A DNA stretch of 64,000 bases from contig JAFWEJ010000003.1 in the NCBI GenBank assembly GCA_017512985.1, positions 1 through 64,000 of the forward strand, in the 5' to 3' direction. Source of the DNA: Clostridia bacterium. Lineage in GTDB: Bacteria > Bacillota > Clostridia > Christensenellales > Aristaeellaceae. Positions 7,933 to 15,136 of this stretch are shown here, in pieces (the stretch's first letter is position 1; each line of letters begins with the position of its first letter). The notes under the pieces were generated by a model, which was not told the DNA's origin, made no database searches, and saw only the letters and a list, made by a program, of their open reading frames with translations. The position numbers were made by a program, and so were the translations under genes.

Positions 7933-7960
7933 AAAAAGGCACTCCGGTCATGGTAGTGCC
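7933..7960 (-). terminator. Attenuator-like terminator just before the nuclease gene
   Basis: On the minus strand GGCACT and AGTGCC form a stem around an 11-base loop, followed by TTTTT, and the ribosome-binding site of the nuclease begins six bases later. A transcript from upstream must read through it to reach the nuclease, so this may limit expression. Confidence 0.55.
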
Positions 7961-8066
7961 ATTTGGCTTTTTCTTTCGCCCGAAGGCTATTCATGCACGG
8001 ATAAGCACTAACCGCTAAGAGACCTCAGTTGATACGCCATGAAGTAATACCAACCTCTCAGGTCAC

Positions 8067-8174
8067 TTACATTTTACTCAATTGATCCTTGTTCGTCAAG
8101 CCTTTTTCAACATAAGAACGCTCTTTCAGTTCAGTTCCACATTCTACTAACTTGATTTTTCCATTATGACTCAT
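8067..8174 (-). CDS. Possible 35-residue protein of unknown function
   Basis: An ATG at 8174 opens a 35-residue frame with alternating charged residues (KIKLVECGTELKERSYVEKG). No clear ribosome-binding site is visible. It lies between the Gabija-like operon and the nuclease gene, in a gap (7961-8323) that holds nothing else recognisable. It may be a remnant of a larger gene. Confidence 0.2.
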   Translation of the reverse strand: MSHNGKIKLVECGTELKERSYVEKGLTNKDQLSKM

Positions 8175-8323
8175 CGATAGCCAACAGATTATCTTTCCTC
8201 ACGTCACAAATATTCGGATTGGAATCATACTAATACTGTTCAATGACCTTCAGAAAAAATTGCATATCATTTTTTCTGCAAGTCTTTTTGAGTCCGGATT
8301 TACAGAGGGTAAATTCGAATCAT

Positions 8324-9001
8324 TCATGAAAGCACAGCATTCAACACATTCGAATAGAGGCCAACCGCTTTCTCTACATCATTCACCCATCCGATCATAT
8401 AGCTCTTCAACGACATAAAAAGATATGAAGACATCGTATCTAAAAAATCGTGATAATCATATTGGTCAATAAAGTCAGACGAATACAGACTGCAAATTGA
8501 TCTCAATCCGAAGAAATTATAAAGTGCTCCAAGTCCATCTATTCTTCTGCGTCGATCCGAGTATTGCATCAGTTTTCTTGCGGTTTCCAGCTTATTATCG
8601 ATATACTTTTGCACAGACCAATCGGATCTGTTAATCTGCTCCTTCATTGAAAAGCATACTGCACTGCTTATTGTTTCTGCTCCTATCATAACCATCAATT
8701 CAACCTGAGATGCATGGTATTCTGTAAACCCATGTAAACAGAAATCATGATTCTTTTCTCCGATAGAATACTTTTCAGCATCAAGAATGTGTGTCAATTC
8801 ATGGAACAGTAGGAATCTTGGAACCTCAAAATTTGTGGGTAACCGCAATGTATGTTTCTTTGTTTTTACATCAAAAATGGCTTGAGCACCATAGATATAA
8901 TCTTTGGAACAGTCTAGAGCATAGTATTGTATTTCAAATTCTGGAAAAGTGTCTATCTCCATGAATTGTTTGTAATTATCTATCATTTTCTCCATCATCA
9001 T
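8324..9001 (-). CDS. HEXXH zinc-metalloprotease-like protein, third gene of a Gabija-like operon
   Basis: The 225-residue protein contains FLLFHELTHILDAE, so H67, E68 and H71 form a zinc HEXXH site. The downstream GFTEYHASQVELM supplies E94 in the position of the third ligand in ImmA/IrrE-like peptidases. The rest is helical, with hydrophobic C-terminal segments. It overlaps the helicase gene by four bases (ATGA), so the two are translationally coupled. Such a gene is not part of the known two-gene Gabija system. It might be a protease effector, a regulator that cleaves a repressor, or a passenger. Confidence 0.6.
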   Translation of the reverse strand: MMMEKMIDNYKQFMEIDTFPEFEIQYYALDCSKDYIYGAQAIFDVKTKKHTLRLPTNFEVPRFLLFHELTHILDAEKYSIGEKNHDFCLHGFTEYHASQVELMVMIGAETISSAVCFSMKEQINRSDWSVQKYIDNKLETARKLMQYSDRRRRIDGLGALYNFFGLRSICSLYSSDFIDQYDYHDFLDTMSSYLFMSLKSYMIGWVNDVEKAVGLYSNVLNAVLS

Positions 9002-10452
9002 ATCCCCTGCGGAGCGCTAAGAAGTACTGACTCTTGATCAGTGATGAAGTAGATCGCCTTCATGGCTCTGGTCATTGCAACATACATTTCAGTAACTGAA
9101 TAACGATTGCTATTGCCCCATCCTGTGTTGACCTTGCTCAAGTCAATGATTACGCAGTCAAATTCAAGTCCTTTCGATAATAGTGTACGCGATGAAAGAT
9201 GCTTAAAATTTGAATATTTGCTTTGATTACCAGGAATCATCCGTATTTCCAGTGCCGCTTTTAAAATAGTGTCTTGGTTATCTCGCGCTCTCCTGATGGA
9301 TCGCTGCATTTCACTGAACAACTCCCGTCTATGAAGGCGCAGATCTTTACACGCCTTTACCCATTCCATAATCCTTAGCATACTGTCATAGCTATTCGTT
9401 TCTCGAAATCTAGTCATCCTATTTCCAAACTCAGGATGCTTCTTAATCCTGTGGAAATCATAATCGCCGCTTATGATATGGCTTTCATATGATCCAAGCT
9501 CACTCGGGACTCCAGAAGCGCATTCGCTAATAAAATCAAACAAAGCCTTTCCTCTTGTGACAACATCATCAATATCAAAAAGCTTTGCAAAATCGTAAAG
9601 TGCTTCTAGATTCTGCTTTTCATCATGTTGGAATATACCCCCGCTGCTTTTTGCAAATGCTTTTGTATCGGTTTCCCATTTGGCGATATATATCACAGAA
9701 TCATATTTTTTTATGATGTCATAGATTACCGATCCATGAATATCCGCAGGATTGATTCGGAATACTGATGTCTGATTGGGAATCGTAGATAGTCTTACTT
9801 CCTTTTTCTCCAATCCCGGGAGTAATTCTTTTCGCACATCATTCAGGTACTGCCCTAGTGCTGGATTTGTTTTCTCCCATCTCCATGGGAATGTATCTAT
9901 TTCGTCCTCAAGAACATCAAAGCAGATGTTTTTCCAAGAGACCAGAGATTCTTTAAATCCGAAAATTGCTTGAAGTGGATCTCCTAACACATATACAGGA
10001 ACCGTCTTGTTCAACTCCACAAAAATCTGGTGCTGTGCAAGTACACAGTCCTGATACTCATCAACAATAACACAGCTATACGTTTTTTTTATAATATCTC
10101 TTGCCCAACTGTGAGTGAATATCTGCGCTGTCCCTGTATGGACCTCTGAATAGAAATCCTTGTCCGTTACCTTAATACCAGGTCTAATACCTGCTGTTGA
10201 CGGATATGCCCCCGTCCATTTCATGCAGAATGAAGAAATTGTTGATAGATAGTACTTTTTCCCATTAACATTTTTCTTGTTGAAGCGTTTCGTAAGGGCA
10301 TCAACACCTGCATTTGTATGCGTCAATACCAGCTTAATTCCAGGCAGCTTATCCACAAGTTCCGTGATCATCTCAGTCTTTCCATGACCTGCTGGAGCAA
10401 TTATCGCGGCATTGTGTTTGGATTGAATAAGTGCTATTTCCTCAGCTTTCAT
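8998..10452 (-). CDS. UvrD/Rep-like superfamily 1 helicase, Gabija GajB-like
   Basis: The 484-residue protein has Walker A APAGHGKTE (19-27), Walker B VIVDEYQD (128-135), motif III GDPLQAIFGF (157-166), and near the C-terminus motif V GLEFDCVIIDL and motif VI YVAMTRAM. It lacks the long 2B insertion of housekeeping UvrD, as GajB proteins do, and the known GajB is about 494 residues. It follows an OLD-type nuclease gene with an 11-base overlap, the arrangement of class 2 OLD nucleases and Gabija. In Gabija the helicase-like subunit joins the GajA tetramer and helps sense or process phage DNA. Confidence 0.75.
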   Translation of the reverse strand: MKAEEIALIQSKHNAAIIAPAGHGKTEMITELVDKLPGIKLVLTHTNAGVDALTKRFNKKNVNGKKYYLSTISSFCMKWTGAYPSTAGIRPGIKVTDKDFYSEVHTGTAQIFTHSWARDIIKKTYSCVIVDEYQDCVLAQHQIFVELNKTVPVYVLGDPLQAIFGFKESLVSWKNICFDVLEDEIDTFPWRWEKTNPALGQYLNDVRKELLPGLEKKEVRLSTIPNQTSVFRINPADIHGSVIYDIIKKYDSVIYIAKWETDTKAFAKSSGGIFQHDEKQNLEALYDFAKLFDIDDVVTRGKALFDFISECASGVPSELGSYESHIISGDYDFHRIKKHPEFGNRMTRFRETNSYDSMLRIMEWVKACKDLRLHRRELFSEMQRSIRRARDNQDTILKAALEIRMIPGNQSKYSNFKHLSSRTLLSKGLEFDCVIIDLSKVNTGWGNSNRYSVTEMYVAMTRAMKAIYFITDQESVLLSAPQGI

Positions 10453-12160
10453 TGCAGGTCACCCAATTCTGTAAAGCGAGAAACTGTGATTTTAATCGGC
10501 ACTCCTGCATTCTATCAAATTCATCAAAGATTCTATCTCCGATCAATTCACCCTTCGATGTATTTTTATACCATTCTGACTTCTTATGTTTTGCAACTGT
10601 CCCGATTTTCACTCGATCCTCACGAGAAATATCTTCTTTGATACATATCTCATCATTTTCCACATCGTACGGAAAGCTTTCTTCAGTAAATGATGCATTC
10701 AATTTTGAAACAACATGCTCAAACGATTTTTCTTCAATAGCTATTGCTAATAGCGCATTAGCGCACTCCAAACTGACATCCTGAAAAATCTGTTCTTCAA
10801 TAGCGTATCCTTGTTCCCAATCAAACACCGGAATATCCAAATTTCGCATTTCCTGCTTCTGTGTTTCTTCATCAGAAATGTCAGAATCCATTAATATGGA
10901 TACATCAAATCCACATCCATGAAGCAATCGAGCAAGCTGAAAGAAATTATCGCCACCGCCTCCAGGAATCATTCCAACACCATAATGTGCAAATCTTGGT
11001 TCGCCTTTCCTTTCTCGATATTTCTCAAATGCTCGGAGCATTCCTACTTCTGTTTTTCCTTCGCAGATAATAACCCTTTTGCAGAGAAATGCATCTGGAT
11101 TAGATCGAAGAAGTGCCTGCACATCAGCAGTAATATCTTCTTTCTCATTAAGATAATGAAGCCTAAATTCCCCTTCGTTATTGCTACAGACAGCCACTTC
11201 CGTCACATTGCACTCACATACTGCACTAACAGAATGTGTGGTCATGATTAATTGGCCATGTTCTTTGAACTCTGTCCGGAAATGATTGATCAATGCGGAA
11301 ATCCGATATGGTTCCAGGCCAGTTTCAACTTCATCAACCAGAACCAGAGTCCCATCATTATATGCATTCACATTCATACCAATGGAAAGAAGTCTCTTGC
11401 TACCTAGTCCCCGTCGTGCAAATGGGACCTTTTCGTCAAACACACCTACTGCAGTAGAATATGATCCGTTCTGCATCAACAAACGATTGTGAATCTCTCC
11501 CTTAAAAGAAACTCCATATTGTCCACCAACTTCCATCATCTTGGGAGCCATTTCATCAAGAGAATCAAGATTTGTATTTTCAACGGCACTTCTCATTGCT
11601 TGTGTGAAAGCTCCATGAAGTGCATCTCGGGAGTCAGCATATTTCTGAAGAACGGACCCTCTACCCCACTGGAAATCCTTTTCATGGTCACATCCAACCA
11701 CACCAAAGGATAACTGGCATCTATCTTTCTGGGATATAGGTCGCGGATCGTTTCTGTTAGTTATCACGTTCCATTTCGGTTCCAAACTCTCGTCTATGGT
11801 TAGCTGAACCGTAAGTATCGTAAATCCATCATCAGTAGGTTCATCATCCCCTTCGAGAAACGATTTTGTATAATCTCTAAGATAAAGGCCAAACTTATTT
11901 TCCTTGACAAGAGCGTCCGGCAATTCTGTCATTGATACGGTTATCTCTATCGGATCAGTAGTATCACAATTGTAGAAATCCATATCTGTAGCTATAAGAC
12001 TCCAAGATGGCCACAAAGCCCATTCGATTGCCGTAAGCAATGTTGATTTACAGCTGTCGCCAGAACCAACCAGACATACAATCCGTGAATCAAGTGGGAA
12101 GAGTACAAACGCATGCTTAATGCCTCGGAAATTCTTGATCTCAACATGTGTAATCCTCAT
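10442..12160 (-). CDS. OLD-family ATPase-TOPRIM nuclease, Gabija GajA-like
   Basis: The 572-residue protein has an ABC-type ATPase domain with Walker A GSGDSCKST (32-40), signature-like RRGLGSKRLL (249-258), Walker B LVLVDEVETGLEP (272-284) and switch TTHS (307-310). A C-terminal TOPRIM domain follows with ICEGKTE (E367) and LMDSDISDEE (D425, D427). This is the domain order and length of GajA (578 residues in Bacillus cereus). It is an ATP-regulated DNA-nicking endonuclease of antiphage systems. The start is preceded by GGAGGTG. Walker A has Asp-Ser-Cys where Gly or Asn are common, but the Lys and Ser/Thr are kept. Confidence 0.8.
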   Translation of the reverse strand: MRITHVEIKNFRGIKHAFVLFPLDSRIVCLVGSGDSCKSTLLTAIEWALWPSWSLIATDMDFYNCDTTDPIEITVSMTELPDALVKENKFGLYLRDYTKSFLEGDDEPTDDGFTILTVQLTIDESLEPKWNVITNRNDPRPISQKDRCQLSFGVVGCDHEKDFQWGRGSVLQKYADSRDALHGAFTQAMRSAVENTNLDSLDEMAPKMMEVGGQYGVSFKGEIHNRLLMQNGSYSTAVGVFDEKVPFARRGLGSKRLLSIGMNVNAYNDGTLVLVDEVETGLEPYRISALINHFRTEFKEHGQLIMTTHSVSAVCECNVTEVAVCSNNEGEFRLHYLNEKEDITADVQALLRSNPDAFLCKRVIICEGKTEVGMLRAFEKYRERKGEPRFAHYGVGMIPGGGGDNFFQLARLLHGCGFDVSILMDSDISDEETQKQEMRNLDIPVFDWEQGYAIEEQIFQDVSLECANALLAIAIEEKSFEHVVSKLNASFTEESFPYDVENDEICIKEDISREDRVKIGTVAKHKKSEWYKNTSKGELIGDRIFDEFDRMQECRLKSQFLALQNWVTCNES

Positions 12161-12205
12161 ACTGTCCGCACCTCCTCTCCGACTTGATCTTATGTCCAGT
12201 AATTA

Positions 12206-12316
12206 CTATTTATTTTCTCGGTTCCTCCAAAAGTAAAGCTCCATCATCCGTCCGATTTTGCTTCTGAAATCCGGGACCACTCTGACCGTTACAGATCCTT
12301 CTATCCAGTGTGCCAT
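12206..12316 (-). pseudogene. Short open frame upstream of the OLD gene, probable gene remnant
   Basis: The minus strand encodes about 36 residues (MAHWIEGSVTVRVVPDF...) just before the OLD gene. The frame is protein-like (alternating strand, then RSKIGRMMELYFW) but short, bounded upstream by a stop, and its ATG has a poorly spaced GGTGGG. It looks like the end of a lost gene. The rest of the 12161-12462 gap holds only the terminator of the TnpV operon. Confidence 0.25.
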
Positions 12317-12431
12317 CCCACCGGCAAAACCACTGTTGTATTCTACTATAATTCACCGAAAGTTCTTATTTTTCCTGTTTTGCGGAGGATTATCTTGCAA
12401 CAAGCTGAATCCTGAATTGCGCTCAAAGAAG

Positions 12432-12458
12432 CGGGGCGCCACAATATGTGACGCCCCG
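12432..12458 (-). terminator. Terminator of the TnpV operon
   Basis: CGGGGCGTCAC and GTGGCGCCCCG form an 11-bp stem (one mismatch) around ATATT and are followed on the minus strand by CTTCTTT, four bases after the TnpV stop. Confidence 0.7.
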
Positions 12459-12462
12459 ACGG

Positions 12463-12822
12463 TTAATCTTCATAGATCAATTCATTACAGATGATCTCTT
12501 CAACCTGTGCCTTGCAGGTATTCATGATCCCAACCCATTTGATCTGATCCCTGACTTTCAGTTTCTCTGTTGCACCTGCGGATGCTGCCAGTTCCGGAAG
12601 GATCGTATCCATCCTTTCCTGTGCCGCACGATCTGTTTCATACAGGTGATCGTACAGCGTGCCAGCCAGAAGCATTCTGGTATACAGGCCAGACCGATGT
12701 TCCTCAAGGTATGCCTTCCTCATTCTACCGTAAAGTCCAAGGGGTTTCTGCTGGTTCTTCGGAATCGTCCAGTCCGGGATGTAGTAATCTCCTTCTTTGC
12801 GATACTGAATATTCATGTTCAT
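12463..12822 (-). CDS. TnpV family transposon-encoded protein
   Basis: The 119-residue product matches the TnpV family found beside mobilization and transposon genes in Clostridia: an N-terminal YYIPDWTIPKNQQKPLG, a basic segment (YGRMRKAYLEEHR), and a C-terminal helix ending near EEIICNELIYED. The molecular role is unknown. It overlaps the upstream ribbon-helix-helix gene by four bases, so the two are co-translated, and it ends at a terminator. Its presence supports a mobile origin for the surrounding island. Confidence 0.8.
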   Translation of the reverse strand: MNMNIQYRKEGDYYIPDWTIPKNQQKPLGLYGRMRKAYLEEHRSGLYTRMLLAGTLYDHLYETDRAAQERMDTILPELAASAGATEKLKVRDQIKWVGIMNTCKAQVEEIICNELIYED

Positions 12823-13142
12823 GACGCCTCCTTCATTCCGGCCATAATCCGGCCGATCATCGATAATGTTTCTGTCAATTCATCGCTCAGTTGATCCCCG
12901 GGGTTCAGTCTGCTCAGTTCATCCAGGATAGCTTTCATCTCCCGGCGCAGGGCCGCAAAGACTTTCGGATTTCCCTGAACGATAACATCTTGCTCCGTCA
13001 ACCGCCGCATGATATAATCCTGCTTGGTCAGGCCGGTCAGTTTGACCAGCCTTTCGATTTGTTCATCCTCTTCGGGAGAAACCCGAAAGGCAACCGTGAT
13101 ATTTCTCCAGCGCCCGTGCGCATCTAACACCTTTTCTGACAT
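12819..13142 (-). CDS. MobC-like ribbon-helix-helix protein
   Basis: The 107-residue protein begins with a ribbon-helix-helix segment (NITVAFRVSPEEDEQIERLV, then GLTKQDYIMRRL). A helical C-terminal part follows, as in plasmid-mobilization accessory proteins of the MobC/TraJ type. These bind near oriT and assist the relaxase. GAGGAGGG lies eight bases before the ATG. No relaxase gene is in the window, so the mobilization module is incomplete or the protein acts as a repressor. A palindrome at 13208-13239 lies in its promoter region and is a possible binding site. Confidence 0.65.
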   Translation of the reverse strand: MSEKVLDAHGRWRNITVAFRVSPEEDEQIERLVKLTGLTKQDYIMRRLTEQDVIVQGNPKVFAALRREMKAILDELSRLNPGDQLSDELTETLSMIGRIMAGMKEAS

Positions 13143-13207
13143 GTCGTTTCCCTCCTCGGAATCATTCGTTTTGATTCGTATCCGGTGGCTTGAGAGTTAT
13201 CATTCCT

Positions 13208-13239
13208 TTTGTAGCCACTGGCTACAGAATGGCTACAAA
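13208..13239. repeat. 10-bp inverted repeat with internal half-site upstream of the MobC-like gene
   Basis: TTTGTAGCCA and TGGCTACAAA are exact inverted copies separated by 12 bases, and the spacer carries a third GGCTACA. Three related half-sites ahead of a ribbon-helix-helix gene suggest an operator or an oriT-proximal site. The rest of the 13143-13472 gap shows nothing else recognisable. Confidence 0.5.
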
Positions 13240-13472
13240 AATCTCGAAGACGTACCGGAAGTCGCATAATTCGTGGATAATTTCTTCGTTTTACGCATCT
13301 AAAGTGCGTATTATCACGAAATGGCGCGATCTTAGAGCTGAATGGGAATAATAACACTTTTAACTTCACTTATTCTGTATGTGCTGCGTTTTTCTTACTT
13401 GTCTCATTTCGCAGGTATTCTTCAGAGTGCCAAGAATAATGCTGCCAAACCGATAACTGTTCTTCCATAAGA

Positions 13473-13516
13473 AAAACGATCCTTCACATAGACGTTGCAA
13501 TCTGGAGGATCGTTTT
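13473..13516 (-). terminator. Terminator of the DUF4417-DUF6883-DUF4926 operon
   Basis: AAAACGATCCT and AGGATCGTTTT form an 11-bp stem with a 22-base loop, ending in a T run on either strand. It lies 20 bases after the DUF4926 stop. Confidence 0.65.
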
Positions 13517-13535
13517 ATTAATGTCCTAAAGAGCC

Positions 13536-13721
13536 TTAGTTTTCTGAAACCAATTCAAGAGCGTCCACTGGTGTAGTAAGTACCTCGATAGTATCGCCGT
13601 CTTCATCAAAGAATTCGACTTCGAAATGTGGTCCATCATATTCCAGAACAATTGTCCCTTTTGTCCCGGCTGGAAGTCCCTCAAACTCTCTAGTAAGTTT
13701 TACCACATCCAATTCTTTCAT
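13536..13721 (-). CDS. DUF4926 protein, probable immunity protein
   Basis: This 61-residue protein matches DUF4926, a small beta-barrel with DVVKLTREFEGLPAGTKGTIV, then EVEFFDEDGDTIEVLT. DUF4926 proteins are commonly encoded next to small toxin domains as candidate immunity or antitoxin proteins. Here the gene overlaps the DUF6883 gene by four bases, so the two are made together. The acidic surface suits binding to the basic DUF6883 partner. The family match is clear; the immunity role is inferred from the pairing. Confidence 0.75.
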   Translation of the reverse strand: MKELDVVKLTREFEGLPAGTKGTIVLEYDGPHFEVEFFDEDGDTIEVLTTPVDALELVSEN

Positions 13722-14134
13722 TTCTTACCCTCCTTTTTATCCGGATATACAGTAACAATCTTGAAAGTTTTTCTACTCTTGTCCTTCTGGATCACAATAA
13801 CTACATTAGCATTTACGGCTTTTCCATTCTTGCCGGAAAGAGTTGTCTTAAAAGTCAGTTTTGTCCCGTATTCTGTTTCTTCCGTCTTATCCGGTTGCTT
13901 TCCTATAATGGAAGAAACAACATTCTTGTGAAATGTCTTTGAATCCGACTGTGAATAGCCCAAGGTGTCATGGAAAAATTTGGCCTTCGCTCCTCCCTGG
14001 GGATGGTTTGGGTTCAGCAAATAATCCACCGTCTTCTTCTTGCTGTATCTGACATCACCTGATGTCTTGACAGGAGCGTTACTCGTTTTTGCTCCCCTTG
14101 TTCCGCCAAAGCCTCCGTGTATTCCAGCTCCCAT
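13718..14134 (-). CDS. DUF6883 toxin-like protein
   Basis: The 138-residue basic protein has a Gly-rich N-terminus and then the DUF6883 core: YLLNPNHPQGGAKAKFFHD, LGYSQSDSKTFHKNV and strands ending in KTFKIVTVYP. DUF6883 occurs as the C-terminal toxin domain of polymorphic toxins and as a stand-alone protein, and is thought to be nuclease-like. The gene shares one base with the DUF4417 gene and overlaps the DUF4926 gene by four. No signal peptide is present, so it probably acts inside the cell as a toxin-antitoxin pair. Confidence 0.7.
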   Translation of the reverse strand: MGAGIHGGFGGTRGAKTSNAPVKTSGDVRYSKKKTVDYLLNPNHPQGGAKAKFFHDTLGYSQSDSKTFHKNVVSSIIGKQPDKTEETEYGTKLTFKTTLSGKNGKAVNANVVIVIQKDKSRKTFKIVTVYPDKKEGKK

Positions 14135-14802
14135 TACGCCTCCACCTCTTTTCTGTGCGCAGAAGCGAATTCACTGTCGAACTGCACGATCTTAATTCCA
14201 ATGCTTTTATACTTCCTGAAAATGTATTCGGGCGCTGAACCATAAACGATTATCATCTTTGGCTTTAAGGTGCGAATAACATACTCAAGTCCTTTTTCGA
14301 AATGTTTTCGTTCCTCCAGTAATTTTATACAACCATGTGAACCGATTGCTATAGTTGCATTTTTCGGCACACCACAACAGCACAATCTATATGATCGTTC
14401 ATCACCCCATCTGACATTCGCAATAACCGGAATATCATTATCCTGTAACCAAACAGCAATTGCATGACTCCGATAAATATTCCAAAACTGCATAACAAGA
14501 GGCATATCTCGATACAAACTAAAGTCCGGCGCAATAACGCCTTTATATCGTTTCAATATCGGCATATATTTCTTCGGATGTTGCCAAAGGCGCTCAAACA
14601 TGGCATCATCCTCATAAAAATGCACCCATGCATCTGGATTATTCCCACTAATGGCTTTCGAAAATGGGATTAATCTAACCGGAATCAGAGATTCCGACGC
14701 AATAGCTGGTATTTCCAGTTTACCCTCATAAGTTGCGTTTTTCACCATAAACGCATGGAAAACGTCTTTGCATCCCTTACGGGCACAATTAATCTGAGAC
14801 AT
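14134..14802 (-). CDS. DUF4417 domain protein
   Basis: The 222-residue protein matches DUF4417, a family of phage and integrative elements. Signature stretches are WVHFYEDDAMFERLW, GVIAPDFSLYRDMP and VIANVRWGDERSYRLC, with repeated Cys and Gly near CCCGVP and IGSHGC. The biochemical role is unknown. GGAGGG lies nine bases before the ATG. It heads a three-gene operon with a toxin-like and an immunity-like gene. Its transcript starts in a leader with two copies of a covarying hairpin, suggesting controlled expression. Confidence 0.75.
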   Translation of the reverse strand: MSQINCARKGCKDVFHAFMVKNATYEGKLEIPAIASESLIPVRLIPFSKAISGNNPDAWVHFYEDDAMFERLWQHPKKYMPILKRYKGVIAPDFSLYRDMPLVMQFWNIYRSHAIAVWLQDNDIPVIANVRWGDERSYRLCCCGVPKNATIAIGSHGCIKLLEERKHFEKGLEYVIRTLKPKMIIVYGSAPEYIFRKYKSIGIKIVQFDSEFASAHRKEVEA

Positions 14803-14899
14803 TTGCGGTCTCCCTCCGGCACTGTTCCGCAGGGCAGGATGCGTGCCTTGTAAAATATTTACCCTGTGGCTGTGCCGTCCTTCTGTCTCAGGTGATAAT

Positions 14900-14930
14900 T
14901 TGCCAGACTACCAATAGAAACATTGGAGGC
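14900..14930 (-). repeat. Leader hairpin repeat, copy A
   Basis: On the minus strand GCCTCC, then a stem CCAAT/ATTGG with a six-base loop, then TAGTCTGGCAA. Copy B at 14994-15025 has the same flanks but its second base pair is reversed, so the stem is kept by a compensatory change. GCCTCC can pair with the upstream GGAGGT. Confidence 0.7.
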
Positions 14931-14961
14931 ACAGAAAATCGTTTAGCATAATGGAAGCCAT
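14908..14961 (-). CDS. Possible 17-residue leader peptide
   Basis: GGAGGTG seven bases before ATG 14961 gives a good translation start for MASIMLNDFLCLQCFYW, whose stop lies inside repeat copy A. A peptide ending inside a hairpin that can mask a ribosome-binding site resembles attenuation leaders. No homologue is recognised. Confidence 0.35.
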   Translation of the reverse strand: MASIMLNDFLCLQCFYW

Positions 14962-14993
14962 TGACTTTCACCTCCGTATCTCTTAAAATGCAG

Positions 14994-15025
14994 TTGCCAG
15001 ACTACGAATAGAAATATTCGGAGGC
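14994..15025 (-). repeat. Leader hairpin repeat, copy B
   Basis: This second copy of the 31-32 base motif has stem CGAAT/ATTCG and the same GCCTCC and TAGTCTGGCAA flanks as copy A. It lies between the XRE/ImmA operon and the DUF4417 operon. Confidence 0.7.
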
Positions 15026-15026
15026 G

Positions 15027-15070
15027 AAGCATTGTATTAATTGCGCCAACAATCAATACAATGCTTTTTT
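15027..15070 (+). terminator. AT-rich hairpin with T run
   Basis: Seventeen bases from 15027 pair with those ending at 15065 with one mismatch, followed by T residues on the plus strand. As a plus-strand terminator it has no upstream gene. On the minus strand it lies in the leader before repeat copy B and may be a folding element. Confidence 0.45.
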
Positions 15071-15136
15071 GATCGTTATCACACTCAATACACACCACCT
15101 CCTTGATGCTGAATTATATTCGTCCTGCTGCTTTAT

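Noticed and set aside
14900-15025. CRISPR-like direct repeats
   Set aside because: Only two copies with covarying stems and no Cas genes nearby; better explained as structured leader elements.
14134-15025. Type III toxin-antitoxin system with DUF4417 as toxin and the hairpins as RNA antitoxin
   Set aside because: Only two imperfect repeats about 94 bases apart and DUF4417 has no known ToxN-like motif; the pair DUF6883/DUF4926 is a better toxin candidate.
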